Shown here: in pieces, positions 9,236 through 18,343 of the stretch
How positions within the stretch are numbered: the stretch's first letter is position 1
How the letters are laid out: each line of letters starts with the position of its first letter
Source of the DNA: an uncultured Porphyromonadaceae bacterium
GTDB taxonomy: Bacteria; Bacteroidota; Bacteroidia; Bacteroidales; Muribaculaceae
Reading direction: 5' to 3'
NCBI GenBank assembly: GCA_947175645.1
Contig: CAMWNP010000012.1
Span: forward strand, 1 to 64,000
DNA: 64,000 nt
Notes under the pieces: generated by a model
Seen by the model: only the letters and a program-made list of their open reading frames with translations
Database searches by the model: none
Told to the model about the DNA's origin: nothing
Made by a program: the position numbers and the translations under genes

Positions 9236-10231
9236 TTATAGTTCTGAGAAATATTTTTTGCCATGAAGGAAACGTTGGCTTACAATATCGGTTGTCTGTT
9301 TCTGCAGCAGATCAACCGTCGGGTCAGTGTTGTAGTTGCCGCTCATGCGGGCATAGTCACGATGAGCCCGCAGAATGGCGTTCGCACTCTTGAAGTTCAG
9401 CGCCACCATAAATTTCACCCATGCCAGGGTGTCCATCAGCCGGCGGACGAAAAGTTTGCGTCTGCGGACTTTTACGGGAAGATTCTTGTGCATCATCAGC
9501 AGGTTGTTGCGGAAGTTCAGATAGGTTTTCCGTGGATTACCGTAGTCCAGACTGCCTCCTCCCAGATGATAGACCGTAGCGGAAGGGACAGCCATGATTT
9601 TATATCCCAGCAGTTGCAGACGCCAGCACAGGTCAATCTCCTCCATGTGGGCGAAAAATCCTGCGTCGAGACCTCCGGCCTTGATATAGAGGTCACGTCT
9701 GACCATCAGTGCGGCTCCGCTGGCCCAGAATATTTCAACGGGAGAGTCATATTGACCGCGGTCTGTTTCCACAATGTCGAAAATACGTCCCCGGCAGTAT
9801 GGGTAGCCGTGCCGGTCAATGAACCCGCCCGACGCTCCTGCATATTCAAACTTGTCAGGACTGGAGTAAGAGAGTATTTTCGGCTGAACGGCAGCCACAT
9901 CACGGTGAGTGTCCATAAACTGCTCAAGAATTCGGTTCCATCCGTCGGCGGGAGCCACATCGGAGTTGAGCAGAACCACGTAGCGGTAGTCACCGGCGCC
10001 GGCTATCGCCCTGTTATATCCTTCGGCGAATCCGTAATTTTCAGTGAAACCCATCACCTTGACAGCGGGAAACTGCTCCCGCAGCAGAGTCAGTGATGAG
10101 TCAGTGGAGCCGTTGTCGGCTACAATGATGTCAGCCATACTGTTATCGGTTCGGGCTATCACTTTCGGCAGAAATTCCGGAAGTAGTTTCTCTCCGTTCC
10201 AGTTCAAAATTATTATGGCAGTCTGTTTCAT
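9236..10231 (-). CDS. family 2 glycosyltransferase
   Basis: A 331-residue GT2 (GT-A fold) enzyme. Features are the opening strand TAIIILNWNG, DNGSTD at 39-44, the DXD-equivalent NSDV at 89-92, and the later HMEEIDLCWRLQ segment that supplies the catalytic base in this family. No N-terminal signal is present, so it faces the cytoplasm and probably adds a sugar to a lipid-linked acceptor. It overlaps the acyltransferase by 4 bp (ATGA). Co-transcription with an LpxL-like gene suggests a role in envelope glycolipid synthesis; that is inference, and donor and acceptor are unknown. Confidence 0.9.
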   Translation of the reverse strand: MKQTAIIILNWNGEKLLPEFLPKVIARTDNSMADIIVADNGSTDSSLTLLREQFPAVKVMGFTENYGFAEGYNRAIAGAGDYRYVVLLNSDVAPADGWNRILEQFMDTHRDVAAVQPKILSYSSPDKFEYAGASGGFIDRHGYPYCRGRIFDIVETDRGQYDSPVEIFWASGAALMVRRDLYIKAGGLDAGFFAHMEEIDLCWRLQLLGYKIMAVPSATVYHLGGGSLDYGNPRKTYLNFRNNLLMMHKNLPVKVRRRKLFVRRLMDTLAWVKFMVALNFKSANAILRAHRDYARMSGNYNTDPTVDLLQKQTTDIVSQRFLHGKKYFSEL

Positions 10232-11154
10232 TCCACTTTGAGGTTTTTGCCGTTCATGTCAAATGTCACCTTGTTCTTCCATCGTTTGTGTGACCACAAC
10301 CAGTTGGAAGGATTCTCGCGGATGGTCTGCTGGAGCATCCGGAAGTAGCGGTGGGTAACCTCCATTGGTTCCTCCTTGCCAACATCGTCACTGAGACGAC
10401 GCATGGTGATAGAATAGTGTCCGCGACTCACACGTGATATATCCCAGTATATGGCAGCCATACCCAGACGCCCCGCCAGCGTTTCCGTTCCGGTGATGAC
10501 GGCTGTGGGATGATTGAGGAAGTCTACCACGTGGATAGGGTCGCCATGGCTCGGTTTCTGATCGCTCATGAATCCGGTGACGGAGATAATCCCGTAGCGT
10601 CGGAACCGCAGGAGGTCACGGAGCACCGATCGTTTTTTGAGCGACATTGACCCGAACCTACTGCGCAATTCAAGCATTACGGCATCAAACGTGGCGTTAC
10701 GCAGCGGACGGTAGACCTGGCAGAACTCCATCTCTCGTTCATCGTCCGTGAAGCAGTGAAGAGTTATGGATGGAGCCCACTCCCAGTTAAAACAATGTGA
10801 GAAGTATGCCACCACGCTGCGTCCGGATTCCATGTATCCTTTCATCAGTTCGGTGTTCTTGAATTCCATGCGGTGCATCATCTCCTCGTCAGAGATATGG
10901 GCGAGTTTGATTGTCTCGAAAATGTAGTCGGAGAAATTGCGGAAAAAGTGACGGCAAATTTCCTTGTGTTCCGCCGTTTTTTTTTCCGGGAATGACTCAG
11001 CGATGTTGGTCATTGCCACGCGCCGCCTGTAACGCAGTATATAATACAATAATATGTATAGCATGTCACTGAACCTGTAGAGAATATTCAGCGGGAGATG
11101 CGCCACCAGACTGACCATACCGTAGATCAGCCGAAATTTCCACCCGTTGTTCAT
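10228..11154 (-). CDS. lysophospholipid/lipid A acyltransferase family protein (LpxL-like)
   Basis: A 308-residue member of the LpxL/HtrB acyltransferase family, which adds secondary acyl chains to lipid A or related lipids at the inner membrane. The catalytic H-X4-E motif is HCFNWE (His120, Glu125). A hydrophobic segment near 10-40 (LVAHLPLNILY and MLYILLYYIL) anchors it. It overlaps mtaB upstream and the GT2 gene downstream by 4 bp each, so the three are translationally coupled. The acyl donor and exact lipid acceptor are not evident. Confidence 0.88.
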   Translation of the reverse strand: MNNGWKFRLIYGMVSLVAHLPLNILYRFSDMLYILLYYILRYRRRVAMTNIAESFPEKKTAEHKEICRHFFRNFSDYIFETIKLAHISDEEMMHRMEFKNTELMKGYMESGRSVVAYFSHCFNWEWAPSITLHCFTDDEREMEFCQVYRPLRNATFDAVMLELRSRFGSMSLKKRSVLRDLLRFRRYGIISVTGFMSDQKPSHGDPIHVVDFLNHPTAVITGTETLAGRLGMAAIYWDISRVSRGHYSITMRRLSDDVGKEEPMEVTHRYFRMLQQTIRENPSNWLWSHKRWKNKVTFDMNGKNLKVE

Positions 11155-12473
11155 TTGATTACCTCCCCTCTCATTTCTTCACCGTCGGCTACAGTTTCTG
11201 TAAGGCGTACGTTAACCACACGGTTGTCCATGTCAGGGGTGGCGCCGTTCACCTCAACCTTAATATAATTATCGGTAAATCCCGTCATGGGGCGGTTTCG
11301 ACGCGGGTGTTCCATCAGCACCGGACGTGTCTGCCCCTCGAAGGAGCGTGTGAAGTCAAGCAGTTTCTGCTCTGACACGCGTAACATTATTCCCGTCCGG
11401 CGGTGTTTTTCAGCCTGGTCTACAACATACGGTATGTCAAGCGCCTTAGTGCCGGGACGCTCCGAGTAGGTGAACACATGAAGGCGCGAAATGGGAAGCG
11501 ATTCCACGAACCGGCGCGAGTTGTCGAACTCTTCCGGTGTTTCACCACGCACACCCACCATCAGGTCAACACCTATGAATGCGTGTGGGATGGTGGCACG
11601 GATCTTCTCCATCTTGCGGCGAAACAGGTCGGTGTCATAATGGCGGTGCATAAGCCTGAGCACATGATCGCTGCCACTTTGCAAAGGCACGTGAAACGAG
11701 GGCATGAAGCGGCGTGACTGAGCCACGAAGTCGATTATCTCATCCGTCAGCAGGTTAGGCTCGATGGAGGAAATGCGGTAGCGTTCTATCCCGTCCACAT
11801 CGTCAAGCGCGCGCACGAGATCAAAGAAATTCTCATCCGAGCCTTTACCGAAATCTCCAACGTTGACCCCGGTCAGAACAATCTCTTTACCCCCCTCCTC
11901 GGCCACCTTGCGTGCCTGCTCCACGAGTTGCGACACGGAGCCGCTGCGCGAGCGTCCGCGGGCTTGAGGTATGGTGCAGTATGTACACCAGTAGTCGCAG
12001 CCATCCTGCACCTTGAGGAAATAGCGGGTGCGGTCACCGCGTGAGCAGGAGGGTATGAACTCTTGCATCCGGCGCCAGGGCGTTACCTCGCTGAGCGCAC
12101 GTTTTTCGGCCAGCCAGCGGTCAAGATATTCACCTAAAAGGAGTTTCCGGTCATTTCCGGCCACAATGTCCACCCCGTCAATTGCTGCGACTTCATCGGG
12201 TTTGAGTTGGGCATAGCACCCGGTTACAAGAATCGTGGCGCCGGCATACTTCCTTACCATACTGCGGATGTACTGACGGCACTTCTTGTCTGCCACTTCG
12301 GTTACGGAACAGGTGTTGACAACTATTATGTCAGGAGTCTCGCCGGTGGATACACGCCGGATCCCCTTCCGGGCAAACTCTCTTGCAACGGTTGACGTTT
12401 CCGAGAAATTCAGTTTGCACCCGAAAGTATGGAACAATGCTTTTTTATCTGAGAAAAATTCCGAATCAGTCAT
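11151..12473 (-). CDS. mtaB: tRNA threonylcarbamoyladenosine methylthiotransferase
   Basis: A 440-residue methylthiotransferase that converts t6A37 to ms2t6A37 in tRNAs reading ANN codons. The N-terminal domain carries three cluster-binding cysteines (HTFGCKLN Cys19, NTCSVT Cys55, TGCYAQ Cys86). The radical SAM motif is DGCDYWCTYC (Cys159, Cys163, Cys166), and a C-terminal TRAM-like region follows. Length and motifs favour MtaB (B. subtilis YqeV type) over MiaB or RimO. It heads the leftward operon, and its promoter places the transcript start only a few bases before ATG. Confidence 0.93.
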   Translation of the reverse strand: MTDSEFFSDKKALFHTFGCKLNFSETSTVAREFARKGIRRVSTGETPDIIVVNTCSVTEVADKKCRQYIRSMVRKYAGATILVTGCYAQLKPDEVAAIDGVDIVAGNDRKLLLGEYLDRWLAEKRALSEVTPWRRMQEFIPSCSRGDRTRYFLKVQDGCDYWCTYCTIPQARGRSRSGSVSQLVEQARKVAEEGGKEIVLTGVNVGDFGKGSDENFFDLVRALDDVDGIERYRISSIEPNLLTDEIIDFVAQSRRFMPSFHVPLQSGSDHVLRLMHRHYDTDLFRRKMEKIRATIPHAFIGVDLMVGVRGETPEEFDNSRRFVESLPISRLHVFTYSERPGTKALDIPYVVDQAEKHRRTGIMLRVSEQKLLDFTRSFEGQTRPVLMEHPRRNRPMTGFTDNYIKVEVNGATPDMDNRVVNVRLTETVADGEEMRGEVIK

Positions 12474-12480
12474 ATCTCTG

Positions 12481-12512
12481 CAAAGTTACGAAATGTTTTC
12501 GGTGTTTAGCAA
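12481..12512 (-). promoter_or_regulatory. promoter of the mtaB operon
   Basis: TTG (12512-12510), a 21-bp spacer and TAACTTTG (12488-12481) on the minus strand. The last base of the -7 box is only 8 nt from the mtaB ATG (12473), implying a leader of about 3-5 nt. Confidence 0.8.
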
Positions 12513-12670
12513 CATTAAAAAAGATTAGATTGCTATTTTTCCCGTAACTTATAAGTTCAGAAGCGTGAAAAATGGTGAAACCGGGCATTGAAAGGGCTAT
12601 TTAAAGGCTATTTTCAGCCGATTATCAAAAAAACAAACCGCGAGGTTAGGAATTTTACAAAGAAAGTTCG

Positions 12671-12678
12671 TATATTTG
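12671..12678 (+). promoter_or_regulatory. -7 box of the secDF promoter
   Basis: TATATTTG matches the Bacteroidota -7 consensus, 62 bp before the secDF ATG. The expected TTG is not clear; a TTAG lies about 22 bp upstream. Confidence 0.55.
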
Positions 12679-12740
12679 CAAGTTGAAAAACTATCTCACA
12701 AAAATAATTTAATAAACTAATCATAATTTTTAACTAAAAC

Positions 12741-15626
12741 ATGCAAAACAAAGGGACTTTAGGAAGCATCATTGCCGGTGTTATCGCTATTTTCTTGGTG
12801 ATTGTGTGTGTGTTCTACCTCTCATTCTCGTTCGTGAGCAATCACTTCGAGGGTAAGGCAGAAGAATATGCACTCTCCGTGGCTGGCGAACAGGGAATGA
12901 ACTCCGACCAGTACAACAAAGCGAAGAAAAACTATCTCGACTCGCTCAGCAAAAAGCCCATCTACCTCGGTTACAACTACAATGAAGTACAGAAATGGGG
13001 TGTAGGTCTCGGTCTTGACCTCAAAGGTGGTATGAACGTTATCCTTCAGGTGTCAATGCCTGACATTCTCCGTTCTATGAAAAACGCCGACCCCGATCCT
13101 TCATTCGATCAGGCTATCGTGAAAACTGACTCCATAGTTAAGAAAGACCATCTCGATGACTATGTTGGCGCTTTCGTAAAACAATACCGTGCCCTCAATC
13201 CTAACGCTGACTTCTCTGTTGTATTCAACGGAACAGTGAAACGCGGCGACAGTGACAACGCAGTTGCGGCTACACTGAAAAACGAGGTCAAGGACCGTGT
13301 CAACAACTCGGCCACCAACGTTCTCCGCAGCCGTATCGACGCCTACGGTGTGGTTTCCCCCAACATCCAGGTGCTCCAGGGTAAGGACGGTCAGATTCTT
13401 CTTGAACTCCCCGGTGTGAAAGAACATCAGCGCGTTCGTGAACTCCTCCAGCGCTCCGCAAACCTCGAGTTCTACGAAACTTACAAATCAAGCGAAATCA
13501 TCAACGCCCTCACCGCCCTTGACGCTGAATCACGCAAGGACAACGGTGTTGGTCTGTTCAACTACTTCGCACAGATCGCTCCTTCGGAATCTCCCGCCGT
13601 GGGTATGGCACGCGCCAAGAACCGCGAGGCTATCGACTCTATCGTAGCATCAGCCCAGGCCAAACGTATCCTCCCCGCAAACCTGCGTCTCCGCTGGGAA
13701 AAGAAACCCCAGGTTGTGCAGTATCAGGACACTGTTGCCGGATCCGTTGCCAACGATGTTGAACTCTACACCCTGATAGCCCTCAAAACAAACGCCAAGG
13801 GTGAACCCGCGCTTGACGGTTCTAAGGTTATTTCCGCATCAACCGACCAGGATCCCCTCCAGGGTAACGTGGTTTCAATGCGCATGAACAACGAAGGTGC
13901 AAAACAGTGGGCCCGCATCACAGGCGCAAACCTCGGCAAGTCAGTGGCAATCGTGCTTGACGATGTGGTTTACTCTTATCCCCGCGTAAACAGCGTCATT
14001 GAAGGTGGCAACTCACAGATTACCGGTCAGTTCTCAATCGAGGAGGCTCAGGACCTTGCAAACGTGCTCAAGAGCGGTAAGATGTCAGCGAAAGTTGAGA
14101 TCATCTCCGACCTCGTAATCGGTCCGTCACTCGGCGAACAGGCAATCAAGGCCGGCTTCCTTTCATTCGCAATCGCACTGGTGCTCCTTATGATCTTCAT
14201 GGGCTGCATCTACGGCATCATCCCCGGACTGGTAGCCGACTTCGGTCTGGTTTGCAACCTGTTCTTCACCTTCGGTATCCTGGCTTCATTCCAGGCTGTG
14301 CTGACTCTTTCAGGTATCGCCGGTATCGTACTCGCTCTCGGTATGGCAGTTGACGCCAACGTGCTTATTTTCGAACGTACAAAAGAAGAACTCCGCGCAG
14401 GAAAGAACGTACGTCAGGCTATCGCCGACGGTTACTCAAACGCCTTCTCTGCGATCTTCGACTCTAACCTTACTTCAATCATCACCGGCGTTATCCTCCT
14501 CTACTTCGGTACAGGTCCCATCAAAGGTTTCGCCACCACACTCATCATTGGTATCATCTGCTCATTCTTCACTGCAGTGTTCCTGACACGCATCGTATTC
14601 ATCATCGGTGCTAAATCAAAGGCATTCCAGTCCCTTACTTTCGATACCAAGATTTCACGCAACTTCCTCCTGAACACCCACGTCAACTTCCTTGGCCAGC
14701 GTAAGGCCGTAGGTATCATCATACTGGTTTCAATCATCGGTATCGGTGCATCCTTCTTCATCCGCGGTCTCAACCAGGGTATTGACTTCTCAGGCGGTCG
14801 AAACTATGTTGTCAAATTTGAAAAACCCGTTGACTCTGCAGAACTCCAGCAGGTTATCGCTCCCCAGTTCCCCAACTCAACCGTTTCCGTAATCACAATC
14901 GGTGACGCCGGTGATCAGGTGCGCGTATCAACCAACTACAAGATCGACGACGAGGACGCAGCCGTTGAACAGGAAATCGTTGAAATCCTCTTCAACGCCA
15001 TGAAGCCTTACATGAAAGACGGAATGGTAATCGAGCAATTCGGCGCTACGGACGACAGCCAGGGTATCATCTCATCTCAGAAAGTTGGTCCTACGGTGGC
15101 TGACGACATGCGTGCCGACGCTATCATCGCCGTACTCCTCTCTCTGATAGCGATGTTCCTCTACATCCTCATCCGTTTCCGCAACATCGCATACTCTCTG
15201 GGTGCGCTCGCAGCAGTTGCTTTCACGGCCTTCACCATCATCGGATTCTACTCGATCTTCTGGGGTATCCTTCCATTCGCCATGGAAGTTGACCAGACTT
15301 TCATAGCCGCTATCCTTACGGTTATCGGTTACCAGATCAACGACACCGTGGTCGTGTTTGACCGTGTACGCGAAAACCGCACACTCTATCCCAAAAAGAA
15401 TCTTTTTGAAACCATCAACCTGTCAATCAACAGCACCCTGTCACGTACGGTGATGACATCTTGCACTACACTGCTCGTGCTCATCTGTATCTTCGTGCTC
15501 GGTGGCGACTCGCTCCGCAGTTTCATCTTCGCAATGATCTTCGGTGTGATCATCGGTACTCTCGCTACCATCTACATCGCTACTCCCGTGGCTTATCTGG
15601 TTGGTCGCAAGAAAGAGAATAAGTAA
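12741..15626 (+). CDS. secDF: protein translocase subunit SecDF (fusion)
   Basis: A 961-residue fusion of SecD and SecF, the inner-membrane RND-type proteins that use proton motive force to pull secreted proteins through SecYEG. TM1 is at about 8-30. The SecD signature GVGLGLDLKGG is near 87-97, and the periplasmic domain follows. The SecD membrane signature GMAVDANVLIFER is near 535. The SecF half starts with GIDFSGG near 680 and ends with YQINDTVVVFDRVREN. The fused form is usual in Bacteroidota. It is a single-gene unit with its own terminator. Confidence 0.97.
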   Translation: MQNKGTLGSIIAGVIAIFLVIVCVFYLSFSFVSNHFEGKAEEYALSVAGEQGMNSDQYNKAKKNYLDSLSKKPIYLGYNYNEVQKWGVGLGLDLKGGMNVILQVSMPDILRSMKNADPDPSFDQAIVKTDSIVKKDHLDDYVGAFVKQYRALNPNADFSVVFNGTVKRGDSDNAVAATLKNEVKDRVNNSATNVLRSRIDAYGVVSPNIQVLQGKDGQILLELPGVKEHQRVRELLQRSANLEFYETYKSSEIINALTALDAESRKDNGVGLFNYFAQIAPSESPAVGMARAKNREAIDSIVASAQAKRILPANLRLRWEKKPQVVQYQDTVAGSVANDVELYTLIALKTNAKGEPALDGSKVISASTDQDPLQGNVVSMRMNNEGAKQWARITGANLGKSVAIVLDDVVYSYPRVNSVIEGGNSQITGQFSIEEAQDLANVLKSGKMSAKVEIISDLVIGPSLGEQAIKAGFLSFAIALVLLMIFMGCIYGIIPGLVADFGLVCNLFFTFGILASFQAVLTLSGIAGIVLALGMAVDANVLIFERTKEELRAGKNVRQAIADGYSNAFSAIFDSNLTSIITGVILLYFGTGPIKGFATTLIIGIICSFFTAVFLTRIVFIIGAKSKAFQSLTFDTKISRNFLLNTHVNFLGQRKAVGIIILVSIIGIGASFFIRGLNQGIDFSGGRNYVVKFEKPVDSAELQQVIAPQFPNSTVSVITIGDAGDQVRVSTNYKIDDEDAAVEQEIVEILFNAMKPYMKDGMVIEQFGATDDSQGIISSQKVGPTVADDMRADAIIAVLLSLIAMFLYILIRFRNIAYSLGALAAVAFTAFTIIGFYSIFWGILPFAMEVDQTFIAAILTVIGYQINDTVVVFDRVRENRTLYPKKNLFETINLSINSTLSRTVMTSCTTLLVLICIFVLGGDSLRSFIFAMIFGVIIGTLATIYIATPVAYLVGRKKENK

Positions 15627-15648
15627 TTTCTCTACCAAAATACTCTAT

Positions 15649-15681
15649 AAGAGCCATCCTCGCGGGTGGCTCTTATTTTTT
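15649..15681 (+). terminator. intrinsic terminator of secDF
   Basis: An 8-bp stem AAGAGCCA/TGGCTCTT (15649-15656 with 15667-15674) followed by ATTTTTT, 22 bp after the secDF stop. Confidence 0.9.
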
Positions 15682-15734
15682 CTCACCTAACAAACTTTAA
15701 CCTTGATGTGCTTACTAATGGCACATGCGCTGCG

Positions 15735-15836
15735 TACCTTTGCAACAGAAACAATGAGGCACAGACTCTCGTCATAAACCTTCACTTCTTTTTAACTCTG
15801 AAAATTAGGTGATTTAACCTATTTACATTATCTTTG
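15735..15836 (+). promoter_or_regulatory. recA promoter region, two -7 boxes
   Basis: TACCTTTG at 15735-15742 and TATCTTTG at 15829-15836 both match the -7 consensus. The second lies 24 bp before the recA ATG and has a TTAG about 20 bp upstream. No exact TTG spacing was found for either. No recognisable LexA-type dyad was seen. Confidence 0.55.
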
Positions 15837-15860
15837 CAAATAAACAAAAACAGCATAATC

Positions 15861-17048
15861 ATGGAAAAACCTAAAAAAACGGCAGCCAAAAAGGGGGCAG
15901 CCAAACCTGAAGATCCACGTCAGGCACGCCTTAATGCTCTTTCTCAGGCAATGGCTAAGATTGAGAAAGACTTCGGCAAAGGCGCAATTATGAAATTAGG
16001 CGATGAAGCAATAGAAGATATTGAAGTGATCCCTTCCGGATCAATCGGTCTGAACTACGCTCTCGGTGTAGGCGGATTTCCGCGCGGACGAATCATTGAA
16101 ATATTCGGTCCGGAATCTTCCGGTAAAACAACCCTGGCAATACATGCCATGGCGCAGGCGCAGAAAGCCGGCGGTATAGCCGCCATCATCGATGCCGAAC
16201 ATGCATTTGACCGTTTCTACGCCGAAAAATTAGGGGTGGACACAACCAACCTGCTGATTTCGCAACCTGACAACGGCGAACAGGCTCTGGAAATCACAGA
16301 GCAACTGATTCGTTCATCAGCCATAGATATCATTGTCATTGACTCCGTTGCCGCTCTTACTCCTAAAAATGAAATAGAAGGAGAAATGGGCGATAGAAAC
16401 ATGGGTCTGCAAGCACGACTGATGTCTCAGGCCATGCGTAAACTCACCGCTACTATAGCACGCACTAACACCACCGCAATCTTCATTAACCAGTTGCGTG
16501 ACAAAATAGGAAGCATGTTTGGCCCTTCTGAAACAACTACCGGCGGTAACGCCCTGAAATTCTACGCATCCGTTCGAATTGACATTCGTCCGTCATCAAC
16601 CATCAAAGATGGAGATGACATCCTCGGACGTCACGCCAAAGTTAAAGTTGTGAAAAACAAGGTGGCACCTCCATTCAAACGCTGCGAATTCGACATTATG
16701 TTCGGTGAAGGAATTTCACGCTCAGGCGAGATTCTGGACCTCGGTGTAGAATATGACATCATTGCAAAATCAGGCTCCTGGTTCAGTTACAACGGCAGTA
16801 AGATAGCCCAGGGACGCGATGCCGCCAAACGGGCTATCGATGACAATCCCGAACTTGCTGAAGAACTTGAACAAAAAATCATGGAGGCCCTCAAATGTGC
16901 AGATAAAGCCCCCTCCAATGAGAAAAAATCAAAATCATCCGACAAATCCAATGTGAAGGAAAAGGAACAGCAGGACGATGATCTGCTCTACGATGAGGAT
17001 CTCCCTGATGACTTCAACATAGAGGAAGATCTCGGCGACGATATCTGA
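15861..17048 (+). CDS. recA: recombinase RecA
   Basis: A 395-residue RecA, the strand-exchange ATPase of homologous recombination. Walker [10 protein letters not shown] is at 83-91, followed by the [11 protein letters not shown]alker B segment and the L2-proximal [11 protein letters not shown] at 15861 is chosen because the upstream in-frame start is TTG inside the -7 box. The protein is about 45 residues longer than the usual 345-350: a Lys/Ala/Pro-rich N-terminus and a long C-terminal tail rich first in Lys/Ser, then Asp/Glu (ends EEDLGDDI). Acidic C-termini damp DNA binding in E. coli RecA, so the longer tail may do so here; that is inference. Confidence 0.98.
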   Translation: MEKPKKTAAKKGAAKPEDPRQARLNALSQAMAKIEKDFGKGAIMKLGDEAIEDIEVIPSGSIGLNYALGVGGFPRGRIIEIFGPESSGKTTLAIHAMAQAQKAGGIAAIIDAEHAFDRFYAEKLGVDTTNLLISQPDNGEQALEITEQLIRSSAIDIIVIDSVAALTPKNEIEGEMGDRNMGLQARLMSQAMRKLTATIARTNTTAIFINQLRDKIGSMFGPSETTTGGNALKFYASVRIDIRPSSTIKDGDDILGRHAKVKVVKNKVAPPFKRCEFDIMFGEGISRSGEILDLGVEYDIIAKSGSWFSYNGSKIAQGRDAAKRAIDDNPELAEELEQKIMEALKCADKAPSNEKKSKSSDKSNVKEKEQQDDDLLYDEDLPDDFNIEEDLGDDI

Positions 17049-17074
17049 TTCTACAGCAATTCCCCGAATAATTT

Positions 17075-17257
17075 GAGGGTGTGTCAAAATGAACTGGAGA
17101 GGGTGTGTCAAAACAAAAACTTTGGCACACCCTCTTAAGGTTTGTCAGAATAGGTCAGATGCAATGCGCCAAGGATAAGGCTGAAATGAGTATACAAGGC
17201 ATGTGATGAAGCCTGATTCCGAAACTGACGACACTGATGGCTGATTATGACACACAG
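17075..17257. mobile_element. degenerate MITE-like element 1
   Basis: The left end GAGGGTGTGTCAAAAT (17075-17090) is repeated at 17099-17114, and inverted as TTTGGCACACCCTC at 17121-17134. The right end, TTATGACACACAGT near 17244, is a decayed inverted copy. The interior shares the exact 11-mer GTCAGATGCAA and the following block with element 3 (24163-24342). No coding capacity. It fills most of the gap between recA and the acetyltransferase. Confidence 0.6.
17099..17134 (+). terminator. hairpin downstream of recA, possible terminator
   Basis: A 14-bp stem (one G-U pair) between GAGGGTGTGTCAAA and TTTGGCACACCCTC with an 8-nt loop. It is followed by TTAAGG rather than a pure T run. It is built from MITE ends and may end recA transcription. 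Confidence 0.4.
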
Positions 17258-17324
17258 TATCTTAAATTATTCTGAATACACTGACGCATTCACTTATCAA
17301 CCGGGTTCAGTGCATCCCACGGCC

Positions 17325-17849
17325 TCAACATTCGTAGGTGTTTCGGATAAACCGGGCGGGATTTCCACCTATCACTGATGATTCAGGAAAATCTTTGGTC
17401 ACTACTGAGCCGGCGGCGATAACGGTGTTATCAGAGATGTGACGACCGGCAGTGATTATGGCCCTCTCACCTATCCACACATTATCCCCTATGACAACAC
17501 GACGGTTCTCTGACATACCTTGCTCGCAGAACGGACGCCGCGGGTCAGAGAAACGATGGTTGCGGTTGAATATAAGCACGTCAGGAGCCATCATGACGTA
17601 TTTACCTATGACAACGTCATTGGGCACTTTACAGTGGGCTCCTATGCCGCTGAAATCTCCTATTTCAATATCACGTCCAACGCCGAAATATGCACACCTG
17701 TTAATGGTGGAGATACGGCCGCATTTCCTGAATATGAACCGGCAGCAAAATATCCTGATTCTGTTGCATAACGGACCTATCACCGGAGAATATGAATCCG
17801 GCAGATACGCGGCGAAACAATAATATATGATGAGGAAAAGAAAACGCAT
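17325..17849 (-). CDS. left-handed beta-helix acetyltransferase (maltose/galactoside O-acetyltransferase-like)
   Basis: A 174-residue hexapeptide-repeat acyltransferase. Repeats run from about residue 60 to 160 (for example IEIGDFSGIGAHC, VVIGDNVWIGERAIITAG) and end with the GNPARFI block typical of acetyl-CoA-dependent O-acetyltransferases. A hydrophobic N-terminus (MRFLFLIIYYCFAAYLP) may hold it at the membrane, as in capsule or LPS O-acetyltransferases. ATG at 17849 is chosen because it follows a promoter at 17881-17888; the longer reading would start at a TTG. It stands alone, so its sugar acceptor is unknown. Confidence 0.85.
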   Translation of the reverse strand: MRFLFLIIYYCFAAYLPDSYSPVIGPLCNRIRIFCCRFIFRKCGRISTINRCAYFGVGRDIEIGDFSGIGAHCKVPNDVVIGKYVMMAPDVLIFNRNHRFSDPRRPFCEQGMSENRRVVIGDNVWIGERAIITAGRHISDNTVIAAGSVVTKDFPESSVIGGNPARFIRNTYEC

Positions 17850-17880
17850 GGAATATTGACAGTACTGATTAGATTCTCTG

Positions 17881-17909
17881 CAAAGATAACGAAACTTTTC
17901 TAATAACAA
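17881..17909 (-). promoter_or_regulatory. promoter of the acetyltransferase gene
   Basis: TATCTTTG at 17888-17881 on the minus strand with TTG 18 bp upstream, a slightly short spacer. The leader is about 28 nt. Confidence 0.6.
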
Positions 17910-17956
17910 GTGTTAAATCCATGTTACAGGTGAACTATTTTTGTAACACCTTTGTT

Positions 17957-18194
17957 ATAAAGACAAACTACTCAAGGAATGAGAGTCACACAGCGAGATT
18001 GAAATCTCAGCCATCTTCCGGAGAGTGAGCGTAGAACCGCAGAAGGATCCCTACCTAAGGTTTATAAATCGCACACACGGAATTTCAGGAAATGCGTTGG
18101 AAGCGACGCAAACTGTAGCGGCCAAAGATAAAATGGGGAGTGGTAAGAAATCACGATGGCGACAACCGGAAGGTTAGTCGCCATCTTAATTTTT
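17957..18194 (+). ncRNA. candidate structured noncoding RNA of about 235 nt
   Basis: This stretch has no open frame but holds several local hairpins (GAGATT/AATCTC near 17996-18009, GCGTT/GACGC near 18094-18109, GTGGT/ATCAC near 18140-18154) and ends in a very strong intrinsic terminator at 18155-18194. A CTTTG -7-like box lies just upstream at about 17951-17955 without a clear -33. Size and context would fit a 6S-type or Bacteroidales-1-type RNA, but I could not match a consensus. The 5' end is approximate. Confidence 0.6.
18155..18194 (+). terminator. strong intrinsic terminator of the ncRNA
   Basis: The stem GATGGCGAC/GTCGCCATC extends inward as AACC-GGAA-GGTT, giving 13 pairs with one bulged A, followed by TTAATTTTT. 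Confidence 0.9.
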
Positions 18195-18207
18195 ACACCT
18201 TAATTAT

Positions 18208-18256
18208 AAAAAAGTGTGAGAAACAATAAAGAAATTTCTTTAACTGCTTCTCACAC
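18208..18256 (-). terminator. terminator of tRNA-Asp
   Basis: GTGTGAGAA (18214-18222) pairs with TTCTCACAC (18248-18256), and AAAGAAATTTCTTT inside is itself palindromic. On the minus strand six T residues follow. It lies 14 bp past the tRNA 3' end. Confidence 0.85.
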
Positions 18257-18269
18257 TCCTCTCTCCTTG

Positions 18270-18343
18270 CGGTGCGGACGGGACTCGAACCCGCGACCCC
18301 CTGCGTGACAGGCAGGTATTCTAACCAGCTGAACTACCGCACC
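18270..18343 (-). tRNA. tRNA-Asp (GTC)
   Basis: A complete cloverleaf is visible on the minus strand: acceptor GGTGCGG/CCGCACC, a D-arm with AGCTGGTTAGA, the anticodon arm CCTGCCTGTCACGCAGG with anticodon GTC, and T-arm GGTTCGAGTCC. The discriminator base is G, as usual for tRNA-Asp. The CCA end is not encoded and must be added after transcription. Length is 74 nt. Confidence 0.97.

Noticed and set aside
9263..10096. A 277-codon plus-strand open frame
   Set aside because: It lies entirely antisense to the well-supported GT2 gene and has no recognisable domain.
15649..15681. A riboswitch upstream of recA
   Set aside because: The hairpin is followed at once by a T tract and directly follows the secDF stop, which fits a plain terminator.
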